64,000 bases of DNA from Halobacillus sp. A5 (GCF_024189315.1 NZ_JAIZEO010000004.1:62001-126000); one strand, 5' to 3'. Numbered from the stretch's first letter, positions 9,563 to 20,984 are shown. The notes: generated by a model not told the origin, from the sequence alone. Numbers and translations: made by a program.

Positions 9563-10975
9563 CTACGCTTTCTCGTATGGCAGAGCTGTGTTTGGATAAA
9601 TTTCTGTCGGGTAGTTCCCTGTGAAGCAAGCAGCACAGCCTCCATGATTCAGCGATTCTTCCCCTTGATAAATGGCATCGTTCAATCCTTCCACTGTTAG
9701 ATAAGAAAGACTGTCTGCCCCAATTTGCTCTTCAATTTCTTCTACCGTATTGTTCGCGGCAATGAGCTCCCCGCTGGTAGAGGTATCAATGCCGTAGTAG
9801 CAAGGATTCTGAATAGGTGGTGATGCGATCCGGACGTGGACTTCTTTGGCCCCTGCTTCTTTTAACATTTTTACAATTCTCCGGCTGGTTGTTCCACGGA
9901 CAATGGAGTCATCAACCATAACTACCCGCTTGCCTTCTACGATACCGCGCACGGCAGAAAGTTTCATTTTCACACCTTGTTCACGCAGCTCCTGAGAGGG
10001 CTGAATGAATGTACGTCCCACATAGCGATTTTTAATTAAACCGAGCTCATAGGGAATTCCAGAAGCTTCTGCGTATCCGATAGCTGCAGAAATACTTGAA
10101 TCCGGCACTCCGGTAACGACATCGGCTTCAACCGGTGCTTCTGCAGCAAGCGTTTTACCCATGCGCTTTCTTGAGGCATGCACATTCTTCCCGTCCAGGT
10201 TACTGTCCGGACGAGAGAAGTATACATATTCCATGGAGCAGAGTGTACGCTGGATCGGTGCTGAAAATCGCTTGGATTCAATACCGTTTTCATCAATAAT
10301 TAAAAGCTCTCCAGGCATAACTTCACGTTCATATGAAGCCCCGATCACATCGAAGGCGCATGTTTCAGATGATACGCACCACGCGTCTCCTAAGTGACCG
10401 ATGCTGATAGGGCGCAGGCCTCTTGGATCGTTAGCGACATACATTTTGTTTTCCGTCATCATTAGAAAAGCGTAAGCCCCTTTAATCATAGACAGCGCCT
10501 GGCTGATTGCCTCATCCATCGGCAGATGTCCAGCCCGCTTTATTAAGTGCGCCACAACTTCTGTGTCGGAGGTCGTTTGTAAAATAGACCCCTGCGCTTC
10601 AAGCTGGCCTTTAAGAGCGTGAGCATTTACGAGATTACCGTTATGCGCCAATGCAAGTCCGCCGGTTTGAGAACGGAACATAAGCGGCTGAATGTTCTCA
10701 TAGCTTCCGTCACCTGCTGTAGCATAACGAACATGTCCTACAGACGCATAGCCTTGAAGATCATTCAATCGATTCTGCGGGAAGACCTCGGATATTAGTC
10801 CGTGGCCTTTCGAGACTTTCATATGATCTCCGTCACTCGTTACAATGCCGGCACCTTCCTGCCCGCGATGTTGAAGGGCGTGAAGGCCGTAATACGTAAG
10901 CTGCGCTGAATCCGGATGATTAAAAACACCAAAAATACCGCATTCTTCATTTAGTCCTTTGATTTCACCAAGCAT
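9563..10975 (-). CDS. purF: Amidophosphoribosyltransferase
   Basis: A 470-residue enzyme for the first committed step, PRPP plus glutamine to phosphoribosylamine. The short propeptide [11 protein letters not shown] precedes the catalytic cysteine (ECGIFGVF), as in B. subtilis PurF. The Ntn glutaminase domain is followed by the PRTase domain with the PRPP loop [13 protein letters not shown]. The C-terminal part keeps the cysteines that bind the [4Fe-4S] cluster in Bacillus ([18 protein letters not shown]). Start at 10975 has AAAGGAG; it overlaps purL. Confidence 0.97.
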   Translation of the reverse strand: MLGEIKGLNEECGIFGVFNHPDSAQLTYYGLHALQHRGQEGAGIVTSDGDHMKVSKGHGLISEVFPQNRLNDLQGYASVGHVRYATAGDGSYENIQPLMFRSQTGGLALAHNGNLVNAHALKGQLEAQGSILQTTSDTEVVAHLIKRAGHLPMDEAISQALSMIKGAYAFLMMTENKMYVANDPRGLRPISIGHLGDAWCVSSETCAFDVIGASYEREVMPGELLIIDENGIESKRFSAPIQRTLCSMEYVYFSRPDSNLDGKNVHASRKRMGKTLAAEAPVEADVVTGVPDSSISAAIGYAEASGIPYELGLIKNRYVGRTFIQPSQELREQGVKMKLSAVRGIVEGKRVVMVDDSIVRGTTSRRIVKMLKEAGAKEVHVRIASPPIQNPCYYGIDTSTSGELIAANNTVEEIEEQIGADSLSYLTVEGLNDAIYQGEESLNHGGCAACFTGNYPTEIYPNTALPYEKA

Positions 10976-13179
10976 GGAATAGCTCCTTTCCAAAGTTGCT
11001 TTAATTCATCTGTCTGCTCTTCCACGACGGTTCCCTCTTGAGCGCGGATGCGGTACACCCCATCCCCTGCCGTTTTACCAAGAAGAATCGCATCTTCAAC
11101 TTTCTGCTCAAAAGCCTCTTGATCTTCAGGTTTGATTGATACTAAAAAGCGGGACTGAGTTTCAGAGAACAACGCTGCTGCAGGATCGCCTTCAATCGTG
11201 ATGTCACAGCCCAGACCGCCATTGAATAAGCTTTCTGCCAATGCTACAGCAAGTCCACCTTCTGCAACATCATGGGCAGATTGAATAATTCCTTGCTTAA
11301 TCACATTTAGAAGCTGCTGCTGACGCTTCGTTTCGGTTTGCAGATCCAATGCAGGGGCCTGTCCAAAATGACGGCCTTCACGCAATCCCTGAAGCTCGCT
11401 TCCGCCGAATTCTGCTTTCGTTTCTCCTATTACATAAATGAGATCTCCGCTGTTTTTAGCATGAGATTGAGTAATGTGCTCCGTATCTTCCACTAATCCC
11501 ACCATACCCACTACAGGAGTAGGATAGATGGCTTGACCGCCAAATGACTCATTATAAAGCGAAACATTCCCGCTTATAACCGGTGTATTAAGCTGACGGC
11601 AGGCTTCACTCATTCCTTCAACACTTTTCTCCATCTGCCAGAAGATTTCCGGGTTATCCGGAGAACCAAAGTTGAGCCCGTCCGTGATTCCCAGAGGCTG
11701 TGCTCCAGAGCAGATGATGTTTCGCGCGGCTTCCGCAACAGCGATCTGACCGCCGGTTTCCGGATCAAGGTAAATGTAGCGGGAATTACAGTCTGTAGTC
11801 ATAGCCAGTGCCTTTTTCGTTCCCCGGACCCGGAGAACTGCTGCGTCAGATCCTGGTGTCACGACAGTGTTCGTCTGAACCATGGAATCGTATTGGTCGT
11901 AAACCCATTCTTTACTTGCGATTGTCGGCTGCTGAAGTAATTCTTTTAATGTCTCTCCGTAATTATCAACGGCTGGAACGTAGCGATCCATTTCCTGGTA
12001 TTCCTTGTAATAAGCAGGCACACGAGAAGGCTTATGGTAAACTGGTGCATCTTCTGCAAGCGAATCGACAGGTACATCCGCTGCCGTTTCCCCAAGATGA
12101 GTAAGGCGGAAACGCTGATCGTCTGTTACCTCTCCAACCGAAACGGCTTCTAGATCAAACTTTCTGAAAACCTCTGCAATTTCATCTTCGCGCCCTTTCT
12201 CAACGACGAGCAGCATACGCTCCTGAGATTCAGAAAGCATCATTTCATAAGGAGTCATATTTAATTCACGCTGCGGCACTAAGTCCAGGTTCATGACCAT
12301 GCCCGTACCTGCTTTACTGGCCATTTCACTCGCTGAAGAAGTAAGTCCTGCTGCTCCCATATCTTGAATCCCTACTAGCGCATCATGATGAATCACCTCT
12401 AAGCAGGCTTCAATGAGGAGCTTTTCCATAAATGGGTCACCGACCTGCACGGAAGGACGTTTCTCCTGTGATTCTTCAGTTAACTCTTCAGATGCAAAAG
12501 TCGCGCCGTGAATGCCGTCGCGGCCTGTTTTAGCTCCGACGTACATCACTGTATTACCTACTCCGGCCGCAATTCCTTTCTGAATATCCTTATGGTCAAT
12601 TAATCCTACGCACATGGCGTTTACTAATGGGTTGCCGTTGTAAGCATCGTCAAACTGAACCTCTCCTCCGACTGTCGGTACACCGACGCAGTTGCCGTAA
12701 CCCGCAATTCCATGGACTACTTCTTCAAAAAGGTATTTAACTCGTGGATGCTTTAATGATCCAAAACGGAGTGAGTTCAATAAAGCAACAGGACGGGCTC
12801 CCATGGAAAATACATCGCGTAAAATCCCGCCAACTCCGGTAGCTGCTCCCTGGTAAGGTTCAACGGCTGATGGGTGGTTGTGGCTTTCTACTTTAAAAAC
12901 GACAGCCTGGTCATCGCCGATATCAATAATTCCTGCGCCTTCACCTGGACCCTGGAGCACATGCTCGCCATCTACTGGAAATTTTCTTAGCAGCGGCTTG
13001 GAGTTTTTGTAGCTGCAATGCTCGGACCACATCACAGAAAATAGTCCGGTTTCTGTATAATTCGGTAAGCGGCCGAGTATATTCGTGACGGACTCAAATT
13101 CTTCGTCAGTTAAGCCCATTTCTTTATATAACTGCTGTTGTTTAATTTGATCTGGACTGATCTCAAGCTTTGATGGCAT
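10951..13179 (-). CDS. purL: Phosphoribosylformylglycinamidine synthase subunit PurL
   Basis: The 742-residue ATP-binding subunit of FGAM synthase, the short type that works with separate PurQ and PurS. It has [34 protein letters not shown] and the second-half repeat [15 protein letters not shown] and [16 protein letters not shown]. It overlaps purQ by 17 bases and purF by 25, as in a tightly coupled operon. Confidence 0.97.
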   Translation of the reverse strand: MPSKLEISPDQIKQQQLYKEMGLTDEEFESVTNILGRLPNYTETGLFSVMWSEHCSYKNSKPLLRKFPVDGEHVLQGPGEGAGIIDIGDDQAVVFKVESHNHPSAVEPYQGAATGVGGILRDVFSMGARPVALLNSLRFGSLKHPRVKYLFEEVVHGIAGYGNCVGVPTVGGEVQFDDAYNGNPLVNAMCVGLIDHKDIQKGIAAGVGNTVMYVGAKTGRDGIHGATFASEELTEESQEKRPSVQVGDPFMEKLLIEACLEVIHHDALVGIQDMGAAGLTSSASEMASKAGTGMVMNLDLVPQRELNMTPYEMMLSESQERMLLVVEKGREDEIAEVFRKFDLEAVSVGEVTDDQRFRLTHLGETAADVPVDSLAEDAPVYHKPSRVPAYYKEYQEMDRYVPAVDNYGETLKELLQQPTIASKEWVYDQYDSMVQTNTVVTPGSDAAVLRVRGTKKALAMTTDCNSRYIYLDPETGGQIAVAEAARNIICSGAQPLGITDGLNFGSPDNPEIFWQMEKSVEGMSEACRQLNTPVISGNVSLYNESFGGQAIYPTPVVGMVGLVEDTEHITQSHAKNSGDLIYVIGETKAEFGGSELQGLREGRHFGQAPALDLQTETKRQQQLLNVIKQGIIQSAHDVAEGGLAVALAESLFNGGLGCDITIEGDPAAALFSETQSRFLVSIKPEDQEAFEQKVEDAILLGKTAGDGVYRIRAQEGTVVEEQTDELKQLWKGAIPCLVKSKD

Positions 13180-13846
13180 GCTTATCCCTCCAATGTGTAA
13201 GGATCGACTGGAATAACCGGAGGCCGTCTGTCGTGCCTACCAGTGAATCGACAGCGCGTTCCGGGTGAGGCATCATGCCAAGCACAGTGCCCTGCTCGTT
13301 CGTAATCCCGGCGATATCCTCAACAGATCCGTTTGGATTATTTTTATACGTAAACGCAATTTGATTGTTATTTTTCAGCTGAGTATAAGTTGCTTCATCA
13401 CAATAATAATTACCGTCTCCATGGGCAATTGGAAGCTCAATTTCCTCCTGCTCTTCATAGCTGTTGGTAAACATCGTTTTTGCATTCTCAACTTTTAAAG
13501 TTTCGTAATGACACATAAATTTCAAATGCTTGTTCGGCAGCATGGCACCTGGAAGCAGTCCCATTTCAAGCAGCACCTGAAATCCATTACAAACGCCGAG
13601 AATGGGTTTGCCTGCTTCGGCTGCTTCACGAATCTGCTTAATAACATTGGACGTCGAAGCAATAGCTCCTGACCTCAGGTAATCTCCATAAGAGAACCCG
13701 CCAGGCAATAGAATCGCATCATAGCTTGATAGATCAGCTTCCTGATACCAAACGAGATCCGCTTTCTGCCCAAGAGCATCTGTTATAGCAAAATACATAT
13801 CGCGGTCACAATTGGAGCCTGGAAATACAACAACAGCGAATTTCAC
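13163..13846 (-). CDS. purQ: Phosphoribosylformylglycinamidine synthase subunit PurQ
   Basis: The 227-residue class I glutamine amidotransferase subunit that supplies ammonia to PurL. It shows [13 protein letters not shown], the nucleophile elbow [12 protein letters not shown] with the catalytic cysteine, and the C-terminal His/Glu pair in [10 protein letters not shown]. It starts one base after the purS stop. Confidence 0.97.
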   Translation of the reverse strand: MKFAVVVFPGSNCDRDMYFAITDALGQKADLVWYQEADLSSYDAILLPGGFSYGDYLRSGAIASTSNVIKQIREAAEAGKPILGVCNGFQVLLEMGLLPGAMLPNKHLKFMCHYETLKVENAKTMFTNSYEEQEEIELPIAHGDGNYYCDEATYTQLKNNNQIAFTYKNNPNGSVEDIAGITNEQGTVLGMMPHPERAVDSLVGTTDGLRLFQSILTHWRDKHAIKA

Positions 13847-14092
13847 TTAAACGACCTCCTCGATCGTGTATGAATAATCTTCGATGACTGGATTAGCCAG
13901 CAGCTCATCACACATTTTATCAACCTGAGATTCTATATCCTTTGATTCCTCAAGCATGACTTCCATATATTTGCCAACTCTTACATCAGAGACATTGTTG
14001 TATTGTAGAGAGTGCAATGAATTCTGCACAGCCTTTCCTTGTGGATCAAGTACGCCTTCTTTAAGAGTGATGTAAATCTTTACTTTGCGCAT
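13847..14092 (-). CDS. purS: Phosphoribosylformylglycinamidine synthase subunit PurS
   Basis: The 81-residue small subunit that bridges PurL and PurQ. The sequence MRKVKIYITLKEGVLDPQG and the later VRVGKYMEV are typical. It overlaps the end of purC by 13 bases and is followed directly by purQ. Confidence 0.96.
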   Translation of the reverse strand: MRKVKIYITLKEGVLDPQGKAVQNSLHSLQYNNVSDVRVGKYMEVMLEESKDIESQVDKMCDELLANPVIEDYSYTIEEVV

Positions 14093-14802
14093 GTGTTCTC
14101 CTCCAGTCGTTGTAAAATGTTTTCGTACACAGAGATTAAGTCGCCTAAGCTTTCACGGAACACGTCTTTATCCATCTTCTCGCCTGTTTCTTCGTCCCAG
14201 AGCCGGCACGTATCAGGTGAGATTTCATCAGCCAGCACGATGGAGTCATCTGCTAATCTTCCAAATTCTAATTTAAAATCAACTAGTTTCAGCCCGGACT
14301 GTTTAAACAAATCTTTTAGATGATCATTTACCTTAAGGGCCTTATCTTTAATGGATTGCAGCTCTGCCTCCGTTACATCCGTTAAATAAAGAGCATGGTA
14401 ATCATTTAATATCGGATCATCCAGCTCGTCCTTTTTATAGAAGAGTTCGACAATCGGCGGTTCGAATACTGACTTCTCTTCTATCCCCAGTCTTCTCGTA
14501 ATACTCCCGGCTGCTACGTTCCTGACGACTACCTCTAATGGAATAATAGTTGTTTTTGCTACCAACTGCTCGGTATCATTCAGGGATTTAATAAAATGAG
14601 ACGGAAGCTGCTGCTGGTGAAGGTATTCAAAAACTTTTGATGTGATTAAATTATTGAGACGCCCTTTGCCCTCAAACTCATCCTTCTTCTTACCATTAAA
14701 AGCAGTAGCATCATTTTTATAGGATAAAACCAGTTGTTCTGGTTCATCGTTCACGTGGTACACTCTCTTAGCTTTTCCTTCGTATAAAAGAGATCCCTTC
14801 AT
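14080..14802 (-). CDS. purC: SAICAR synthase
   Basis: A 240-residue enzyme that joins aspartate to CAIR. It contains LYEGKAKRVYHV, SHFIKSLND, the conserved VVVRNVAAGSITRR and LVDFKLEFGR with DEISPDTCRLWD. The start at 14802 gives the family length; its ribosome site (GGATGGGG) is only moderate. The open frame extends 20 codons further up, inside the purB end, which I reject. Confidence 0.95.
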   Translation of the reverse strand: MKGSLLYEGKAKRVYHVNDEPEQLVLSYKNDATAFNGKKKDEFEGKGRLNNLITSKVFEYLHQQQLPSHFIKSLNDTEQLVAKTTIIPLEVVVRNVAAGSITRRLGIEEKSVFEPPIVELFYKKDELDDPILNDYHALYLTDVTEAELQSIKDKALKVNDHLKDLFKQSGLKLVDFKLEFGRLADDSIVLADEISPDTCRLWDEETGEKMDKDVFRESLGDLISVYENILQRLEENTCAK

Positions 14803-14827
14803 TGGAAAACACCCCATCCTGTTGGAT

Positions 14828-16123
14828 TTATGAAAGTCCGATACGGTCAAAGATTCGATCAACTTGTTTTAAATGATGCTTATAGTCAAAGCAGGCATCA
14901 ATTTGTTCACCAGATAATGCTGATGTAATTCGGTCATCTGCTTCGATCAGTTCACGGAAAGGAATTCCGCGCTCCCACGCTTCCATCGCTTTTGGCTGCA
15001 CGAGATCGTAGGCTTCTTCCCGTACAAATCCTTCATCGATCAATGTAAGCAGGACGCGCTGGGAGAAGATAAGACCGTAAGTTTTCTCCATATTTTCCTG
15101 CATACGTTCCGGAAAGACGGTTAAGTTCTTAACGATAGAACTGAAGCGGTTTAGCATGTAGTTAAGAGCAATGGTTGCGTCCGGCAGAATAACTCGTTCA
15201 GCAGAAGAGTGGGATATGTCACGTTCATGCCAGAGCGGAACATTTTCAAAAGCTGTCAGCATTTCACCGCGAAGGACGCGCGCCATGCCCGTCATATTCT
15301 CTGAACCAATTGGATTACGCTTGTGAGGCATAGCTGAAGACCCTTTCTGCCCTTTCGCAAAAAATTCCTCAACTTCACGAGTTTCTGTCTTCTGCAGACC
15401 ACGGATCTCAACCGCAATTTTCTCAATAGAGGTTGCAATTAATGCTAAGGTAGAAACGTAATGAGCATGACGATCACGCTGCAGTGTCTGCGTGGAAACC
15501 GGAGCTGCTTCCAAGCCAAGCTTATTACATACATATTCTTCTACGAAAGGATCGATATTGGCATAAGTTCCTACAGCACCTGAAAGCTTCCCGACTTCAA
15601 TGTTCTTAATCGCTAAATCCAGACGCTCCAGGTTGCGCTTCATTTCTTCATAATAGAGAGCCAGCTTAAGACCAAATGTCGTCGGCTCAGCGTGAACCCC
15701 ATGTGTCCGACCCATCATAACGGTGTGTTTGTGTTCAGTTGCTTTATCGCCTAAAATATCGATAAAGTTCACAAGGTCTCTGCGAATGATTTCATTAGCC
15801 TGCTTTAACTGATAGGAAAGTGCCGTATCCACAACGTCTGTTGATGTTAAGCCGTAATGGACCCACTTACGTTCCTCACCTACTGTTTCTGAAACAGCTC
15901 GTGTAAAGGCCACCACGTCATGGCGGGTCTCTGCTTCGATTTCATAAATGCGATCCACATTAAATGACGCTTTCTCACGCAGTTTTTCTACATCTTCCTT
16001 TGGAATGACTCCAAGCTCACTCCAAGCTTCACATGCCAGAAGTTCAACCTCCAGCCATGCTTGATATCTGTTTTCTTCTGTCCAGATGGATCCCATTTCA
16101 GGTCTTGTATATCGTTCTATCAT
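14828..16123 (-). CDS. purB: Adenylosuccinate lyase
   Basis: A 431-residue fumarase/aspartase-superfamily enzyme acting twice in purine synthesis: SAICAR to AICAR and adenylosuccinate to AMP. Visible are [38 protein letters not shown] (catalytic His) and the signature loop [12 protein letters not shown]. It follows purK by 18 bases. Confidence 0.97.
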   Translation of the reverse strand: MIERYTRPEMGSIWTEENRYQAWLEVELLACEAWSELGVIPKEDVEKLREKASFNVDRIYEIEAETRHDVVAFTRAVSETVGEERKWVHYGLTSTDVVDTALSYQLKQANEIIRRDLVNFIDILGDKATEHKHTVMMGRTHGVHAEPTTFGLKLALYYEEMKRNLERLDLAIKNIEVGKLSGAVGTYANIDPFVEEYVCNKLGLEAAPVSTQTLQRDRHAHYVSTLALIATSIEKIAVEIRGLQKTETREVEEFFAKGQKGSSAMPHKRNPIGSENMTGMARVLRGEMLTAFENVPLWHERDISHSSAERVILPDATIALNYMLNRFSSIVKNLTVFPERMQENMEKTYGLIFSQRVLLTLIDEGFVREEAYDLVQPKAMEAWERGIPFRELIEADDRITSALSGEQIDACFDYKHHLKQVDRIFDRIGLS

Positions 16124-16141
16124 TGTCTTCCTCCTCAGTAG

Positions 16142-17269
16142 TTACCACATATGAATATTATTTTCTGCGATGATCTCATCAATTTCATTCAGGTTGTTTC
16201 CAATGATCGTTAAATGTCCCATCTTACGAGTGGAGCGTGAATCTTTCTTTCCATAGTCGTGCAGGTGGATGCCGTAATATTCCTCCAGTTTACCCAGGAG
16301 AATATCCCGGTGCTTGCCGAGGACATTGATCATGACAGCGGACGGAAAGTTGTGAACAGGCAGGAGCGGAAGACCGCAGATAGCACGAACATGCTGCTCA
16401 AACTGAGACACGCTGCAGGCTTCAATCGTATAATGTCCGGAGTTGTGAGGTCTTGGTGCCATCTCGTTTATATAAATATCTTCATCTTTTACGAACATTT
16501 CAACAGCAAATGTCCCAACGATGTTCATTTCCTCCGCTAAAGCAGATACAGCTTCCTGCACCTTCTTTTCCACTTGAGACGATATGCCGGCCGGCACTCT
16601 GGTTTCGTGTAATATTTGATGACGGTGGACATTTTCCCCAATAGGAAAATATTGAATATTTCCGTCTTGAGCTCTTGTAAACACCTGAGAAATCTCTAAA
16701 TCGAAGGCCAGCCATTTTTCAATAATGTAACGGCCGCCGTCTTTAATAAAGTCTTTAGCTTGAACGACGTCTTCTTCATACTCGAACTTAAGCTGCCCCT
16801 TGCCGTCGTAGCCCCCGCTGATGGTTTTGACTACTGAAGGAAATCCGATTGATTGAAGAGCTTCTTTCAATTCGTCGACTGATTCTATAATCTCATAATC
16901 TGCTACCGGCAATCCGGCTTCTGCAGCCACCGCCTTTTCTTTTGCACGGTTCTGCGTCACTTCTAAGGAAAAAGCTCCCTGTGGCAGCTTGTCTGCTTCT
17001 TCAAATTGCCTGGCGACTTCTAAATCTACATTTTCAAATTCATAGGTGATCACGTCACTGGCTTCACTTAGCTGCTCGGCAGCTTCTAAATCGTCATAAT
17101 TGCCTTGAATATGAAGATCGGCTACCTGGGCACAAGGACAATCTTCTGTCGGATCAAGCACGGCCACCCTGTATCCCATATGCTTAGCTGCAACAGCCAT
17201 CATCCGGCCGAGCTGGCCGCCGCCAAGAATCCCTATTGTATCTCCCGGGCGTATAACTTTACTGATCAC
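16142..17269 (-). CDS. purK: 5-(carboxyamino)imidazole ribonucleotide synthase
   Basis: A 375-residue ATP-grasp enzyme that carboxylates AIR to N5-CAIR using ATP and bicarbonate. It has [30 protein letters not shown] and the end [19 protein letters not shown] take GTG at 17269 (MISKVIRPG) because GGGGTG lies six bases upstream; a GTG three codons earlier (17278) is the alternative. It overlaps purE. Confidence 0.95.
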   Translation of the reverse strand: MISKVIRPGDTIGILGGGQLGRMMAVAAKHMGYRVAVLDPTEDCPCAQVADLHIQGNYDDLEAAEQLSEASDVITYEFENVDLEVARQFEEADKLPQGAFSLEVTQNRAKEKAVAAEAGLPVADYEIIESVDELKEALQSIGFPSVVKTISGGYDGKGQLKFEYEEDVVQAKDFIKDGGRYIIEKWLAFDLEISQVFTRAQDGNIQYFPIGENVHRHQILHETRVPAGISSQVEKKVQEAVSALAEEMNIVGTFAVEMFVKDEDIYINEMAPRPHNSGHYTIEACSVSQFEQHVRAICGLPLLPVHNFPSAVMINVLGKHRDILLGKLEEYYGIHLHDYGKKDSRSTRKMGHLTIIGNNLNEIDEIIAENNIHMW

Positions 17270-17750
17270 GAAGCTCACCCCGCATCTCTTCTACTTTGTT
17301 TCTCATTCCTTTGCGGTACTCATCAAGACGACCTGCGACTTGCTCATCGAAAGCTCCGATGATTTCTGCAGCTAAAAGACCGGCATTCTTAGCACCCGCT
17401 CCTCCAATTGCCACAGTCGCTACCGGCACGCCGCCAGGCATTTGAGCAATGGAATAGAGCGAATCTATACCGCTTAGAGCCCTGGATTGTACAGGAACTC
17501 CTATTACCGGCAGTGTCGTTTTAGCGGCTACCATACCTGGCAGGTGGGCCGCACCTCCTGCGCCGGCTACAATAACCTTCAACCCTCTGGATCGTGCTTC
17601 CTCCGCGTAGGTAAACATGTCTTCTGGTGTACGGTGTGCGGATATGATTTCCTTTTCATACTCGATATTCAATTCATCTAACAGGCTGCACGTCTGCTTC
17701 ATTGTTTCCCAGTCAGAAATGCTTCCCATAATTACGCCAACTTGAGTCAT
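17259..17750 (-). CDS. purE: N5-CAIR mutase, catalytic subunit
   Basis: A 163-residue class I PurE that converts N5-CAIR to CAIR, working after PurK. It shows [39 protein letters not shown] and PVIGVPVQS. It is the first gene of the twelve-gene pur operon, with an AGAGGG ribosome site and a long regulated leader upstream. Confidence 0.97.
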   Translation of the reverse strand: MTQVGVIMGSISDWETMKQTCSLLDELNIEYEKEIISAHRTPEDMFTYAEEARSRGLKVIVAGAGGAAHLPGMVAAKTTLPVIGVPVQSRALSGIDSLYSIAQMPGGVPVATVAIGGAGAKNAGLLAAEIIGAFDEQVAGRLDEYRKGMRNKVEEMRGELRDQ

Positions 17751-17782
17751 ACGATCCCTCTTTTTCTTAAGAATAATTCATT

Positions 17783-17827
17783 AAAAAAGCCTGCTCATCC
17801 CCCTCGTATGAGAGGAGATAAACAGGC
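17783..17827 (-). terminator. Attenuator (riboswitch terminator) of the pur operon
   Basis: In the purE leader the minus strand forms GCCTG...CAGGC extended by a long inner stem with several G-U pairs, followed by TTTTTT. It lies between the guanine aptamer and purE and is the expected off-state terminator when guanine is bound. Confidence 0.88.
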
Positions 17828-17864
17828 ACACGTGTGACCAGAATCAATCAACTGCTTGGTCTCC

Positions 17865-17932
17865 CCTCATAGTCCGGACATTTACGGTGTCCAGGTAGAA
17901 ACGTCCGGGCCTTATCCCCGACTTATATGAGG
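17865..17932 (-). ncRNA. Guanine riboswitch aptamer, purE leader
   Basis: The minus strand folds into the purine aptamer: P1 (CCTCATA / TATGAGG), loop J2/3 with GTTTCTACC, the second hairpin loop with CACCGTAAATGTCC, and J3/1 with GACTATG. The specificity base equivalent to position 74 is C, so guanine or hypoxanthine is sensed, not adenine. It precedes a terminator and purE. Confidence 0.96.
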
Positions 17933-17954
17933 TCCAATATGCAATTCTGATTTT

Positions 17955-17984
17955 ATCATAGCAATATTCAATTCATTCTGTCAA
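17955..17984 (-). promoter_or_regulatory. Sigma-A promoter of the pur operon
   Basis: The minus strand has TTGACA, an 18-bp spacer and TATGAT, about 25 bases upstream of the aptamer. The PurR boxes lie directly upstream. Confidence 0.85.
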
Positions 17985-17992
17985 CGCAAATG

Positions 17993-18030
17993 ACGAACAT
18001 TAAAAATTAATTAAATAATAATTGTTCGTG
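17993..18030 (-). promoter_or_regulatory. PurR-box pair upstream of purE
   Basis: Two inverted GAAC cores (ACGAACATTA at 17993 and, inverted, TAATTGTTCGTG ending at 18030) flank an AT-rich centre, immediately upstream of the -35. This matches the inverted PurBox arrangement bound by the PRPP-responsive repressor PurR in B. subtilis; the match to the CCGAACAT core is nearly complete. Confidence 0.75.
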
Positions 18031-18031
18031 T

Positions 18032-18232
18032 TTATAACTCAACAGCATAGAAAACGATGGTTCTTCCTATAGGTTCAAAGGCTTTTTCTCCATTTTCTGT
18101 CGTTTCTTTAAAGACAGGCTCCTCCGAGCGACGGATCGGTGTATACCCTTCTTTCTTCATCCGCTCCAGGCATTGATCGATTGTTTCGTTCTCTGCTACC
18201 TCATAGCGCTTCCTGGCTCTCTTTTTGGGCAT
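18032..18232 (-). CDS. yebG: NETI motif-containing protein (YebG-like)
   Basis: A 66-residue basic protein with the NETI motif ([13 protein letters not shown]) that names a small Bacillales family of unknown function. It overlaps the yebE end by 32 bases and has a GAAGGGAAGG ribosome site. The order yebE-yebG-purE matches B. subtilis. The PurR boxes and purE promoter begin right after its stop, with no separate terminator seen. Confidence 0.85.
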   Translation of the reverse strand: MPKKRARKRYEVAENETIDQCLERMKKEGYTPIRRSEEPVFKETTENGEKAFEPIGRTIVFYAVEL

Positions 18233-18770
18233 TGCGAATCCTTCCCTTCTTCACTTGCTTCACCCAGAATCCGCCATGGATTTGTTTTGGTTCATAAGCA
18301 ATAATGAATGCTTTCGGGTCAATTGATTTAATGGTTTCATAAAGCTGCAGTTCATACTTTCTCGGAGTTAGAATCTGCATGGCCAGGCGGTCGCCTTCCA
18401 TTCCATATGCATACCAACTCGTTACTCCATATCCTTTATCACGAAGCATTCTCGTAAACTCTATATCCGGACTTGAAGAGATCACATTAACGGTTGTATA
18501 CCCAATCGCCAGCTTCTCTTCAATCTTCATCCCGATAATAACACCAAGGCCATAACCGACTGCATAAGCAATCACGTTCTCAATTTCATTAAGGTTATCA
18601 AGGACTAAACCTAAGCCCAGGATATAAATCAAAATTTCAAACGTGCTGATAAAAGCTGCGAAATAACGCTTACCCTTCAAGGTAAAGATCATTCGTAACG
18701 TAAAAAATGATACGTAGACGATGTTGACCATTAAAATGATAGTAACCATTACAAGTGTATTATCCAGCAT
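18201..18770 (-). CDS. yebE: UPF0316/DUF2179 membrane protein (YebE-like)
   Basis: A 189-residue protein with three N-terminal transmembrane helices (about residues 5-25, 33-53 and 62-80) and a soluble C-terminal DUF2179 domain (residues about 100-175, [20 protein letters not shown]). The DUF2179 domain is often linked to ligand sensing, but YebE itself is uncharacterised. It has a strong AGGAGG ribosome site and is cotranscribed with the NETI gene. Confidence 0.87.
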   Translation of the reverse strand: MLDNTLVMVTIILMVNIVYVSFFTLRMIFTLKGKRYFAAFISTFEILIYILGLGLVLDNLNEIENVIAYAVGYGLGVIIGMKIEEKLAIGYTTVNVISSSPDIEFTRMLRDKGYGVTSWYAYGMEGDRLAMQILTPRKYELQLYETIKSIDPKAFIIAYEPKQIHGGFWVKQVKKGRIRNAQKESQEAL

Positions 18771-18954
18771 GGGTATTCCTCCTATGCCCCCTCACCGCCA
18801 AGTGAAAAAGCACAATCATTTAGACGATGACGTTTACGGTGCACGCCGGGACATTCACCCAAACGATCAATCTGCATACACTATATACCATCATATCCAA
18901 GTGGCACAATAAGATATTTTCAAAACTTTTGTCGAACGGAGGTCATGCTGGATC

Positions 18955-19380
18955 ATGAGACAATTTGATGATTGGAAAAAGAATTTCGACCGTTTCTTCG
19001 GGCAGGATTTTTGGGGTGATTTTGAAGGATTTATGAAGCCTTCGATCCCCCAGATGAACGTGTATCAGTACGATAATGAATTAATCTGTATAGTGAATAT
19101 ACCCGGAATGAACCATCCTAAAAACGTCGATGTTCTCGTTGATCATGCGACGCTGACGTTGAAAGGAACCATCGATATCCACCACAGCGGTGGTCATCAG
19201 CTGCAATCAGAGATTGCCACCGGTGCATTTGAGCGGTCAATTGATCTTCCTTTCCCTGTGCGCAGCGATAAAATGGAAGCTACTTATAAGCATGGCCTGC
19301 TCATTATTCAACTGTTCCGCTTCATTTCAGACTCTACTCGTCAGAAACCGGTTAAGATTCGGCACCTTGAAGATGAATAA
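18955..19380 (+). CDS. Hsp20/alpha-crystallin family small heat-shock protein
   Basis: A 141-residue small heat-shock-like protein. After an aromatic N-terminal arm (MRQFDDWKKNFDRFFG) comes the alpha-crystallin domain: LICIVNIPGMNHPKNVDVLVD, TLTLKGTID and the closing EATYKHGLLIIQL, the equivalent of the A-x-x-x-n-GVL motif. In Bacillus several such proteins (CotM, CotP) are spore-coat proteins, so either a chaperone or a coat role is possible. GGAGGT lies upstream. It stands alone on the plus strand and ends with its own terminator. Confidence 0.85.
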   Translation: MRQFDDWKKNFDRFFGQDFWGDFEGFMKPSIPQMNVYQYDNELICIVNIPGMNHPKNVDVLVDHATLTLKGTIDIHHSGGHQLQSEIATGAFERSIDLPFPVRSDKMEATYKHGLLIIQLFRFISDSTRQKPVKIRHLEDE

Positions 19381-19473
19381 TAGCCAGCACTCTACTTGAG
19401 GACCGACGATTGTTGAGCAAGCCTTTCTCTTATATCGAAACTGGAAAGTGCGTCTAAATATCCCAACAACCTG

Positions 19474-19500
19474 CGGCCCTCCAAATGAGGGCCGTTTCTC
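19474..19500 (+). terminator. Intrinsic terminator after the Hsp20 gene
   Basis: CGGCCCT-CCAAATG-AGGGCCG, a 7-bp GC-rich stem, is followed by TTTCTCTGTTCTT. The convergent pbuG may share it in the other direction, but the T-run there is poor. Confidence 0.65.
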
Positions 19501-19515
19501 TGTTCTTCATAGCGT

Positions 19516-20850
19516 TTATGCTAAGAATATGAAATATAGAAGGAAAATGACAAATAACAGATACATGATCGGGTGAATCTCTTTTCCTCTTCCTTTTAAT
19601 AGAAGCGTTATAGGATAAAAGATAAAGCCTATCGCAATTCCTGTAGCAATGCTGTACGTCAGCGGCATAGCTGCAATGGTAAAGAAAGCGGGGACGGCTA
19701 TTTCAAACTGATCCCAGTCAATGCTTTTTAAGGTGGAGGCCATGAGCACTCCGACAATAATCAGCGCAGGTGCGGTGACTTCTGCCGTAACGACGGACAA
19801 GAGCGGTGAAAAGAATAGAGCTAACAGGAAGAAACCTGCAGTTACCACGGAGGCAAACCCTGTACGCCCTCCTGCTCCTACGCCGGCTGTTGATTCAATA
19901 TATGACGTCGTAGTTGATGTACCGGCCACTGCTCCTGCTACGGTAGCTGCAGAGTCTGCAAACAGGGCACGCCCTGCACGCGGCAGCTTGTTGTCTTTCA
20001 TATAACCGGCTTGTGTGGCCACTGCCACAAGTGTTCCTGCAGTGTCAAAGAAATCGACGAATAAGAAAGTTAAAATAACGACGAGCATTTCAATTGTGAA
20101 AATTTCACCAAAGTGTGTAAAGGCTGCTCCAAAAGTAGGTTCCATGCTTGGTGCCGCCCCTACAACATCTCCAAGACCAGTCGGCGGGGCAATTAAGCCG
20201 GCAACCATTCCGGCAACAGCGGTCAGGATCATACCGTAGAAAATTCCGCCTTTTATGCCCAGTGCAAGCAGCATGACAGAAACTACAATACCAAACACAG
20301 CAAGTAATGTTGTGGACTGCGTCAAGTCACCAAGTGCCACAAGAGTATCTTCATTCCCTTGCACAATCCCTGAGTTCTGGAAGCCAATAAAAGCGATAAA
20401 TAGTCCGATCCCTGCTCCTACGGCAAGCTTTAAGTTAGCTGGTATCGCGTTAATAATTTTTTGGCGCAGTCCTGTTAACGTCAATAATATAAATATAAGT
20501 CCAGATGCCAAGACTCCAGCCAGTGCGGTTTCCCATGGAATACCGTAACCTAAAACAACAGTGTATGCGAAAAAGGCATTTAAGCCCATCCCCGGGGCAA
20601 GTGCAATTGGATATTTAGCCAGAACCCCCATGATTAATGTTCCTATGGCTGCTGCAATGGCGGTAGCCGTGAATACGGCTCCTTCATCAATCCGTGTTAC
20701 GCCCTCTGGAAGCTCGTCAATTCCTGTTAATGCAAGCGTGGACGGGTTTACGAATAAAATGTAAGCCATCGCAAGAAAGGTGGTCATCCCTGCCAGGAAT
20801 TCTGTGCGGTAATTCGTACCGTGTTCCTGAAATTTAAAAAACTTCTTCAT
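19516..20850 (-). CDS. pbuG: Hypoxanthine/guanine permease (PbuG-like, NCS2/AzgA family)
   Basis: A 444-residue NCS2 (AzgA-subgroup) purine permease. It has about 12-14 hydrophobic segments, the N-terminal FLAGMTTFLAMAYILFVNP that marks the group, GMGLNAFFAYTVV and a TSTTTSYIESTAGVGAGGRTG segment with the conserved substrate-site residues. The length equals PbuG of B. subtilis. A guanine riboswitch with a terminator precedes it, which supports guanine or hypoxanthine as substrate. It starts after GGGGAGGAAAG. Confidence 0.93.
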   Translation of the reverse strand: MKKFFKFQEHGTNYRTEFLAGMTTFLAMAYILFVNPSTLALTGIDELPEGVTRIDEGAVFTATAIAAAIGTLIMGVLAKYPIALAPGMGLNAFFAYTVVLGYGIPWETALAGVLASGLIFILLTLTGLRQKIINAIPANLKLAVGAGIGLFIAFIGFQNSGIVQGNEDTLVALGDLTQSTTLLAVFGIVVSVMLLALGIKGGIFYGMILTAVAGMVAGLIAPPTGLGDVVGAAPSMEPTFGAAFTHFGEIFTIEMLVVILTFLFVDFFDTAGTLVAVATQAGYMKDNKLPRAGRALFADSAATVAGAVAGTSTTTSYIESTAGVGAGGRTGFASVVTAGFFLLALFFSPLLSVVTAEVTAPALIIVGVLMASTLKSIDWDQFEIAVPAFFTIAAMPLTYSIATGIAIGFIFYPITLLLKGRGKEIHPIMYLLFVIFLLYFIFLA

Positions 20851-20984
20851 CTTTCTTTCCTCCCCTTCTTGTTTGAAGCTGCCGCTTAAAAGTGTAAATG
20901 AGGGATGGGTGACTCAGCGTGCCCCCACGGGAAGCGTGTTATCCCTCACTGTCCTATCCTTGCACAAGTGTATTAGAACAGATT

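Noticed and set aside
18769-18912. Plus-strand ORF upstream of the Hsp20 gene, encoding a His- and Asp-rich 40-odd residue peptide
   Set aside because: No ribosome site before any start, and it overlaps the yebE start region on the other strand; no family recognised.
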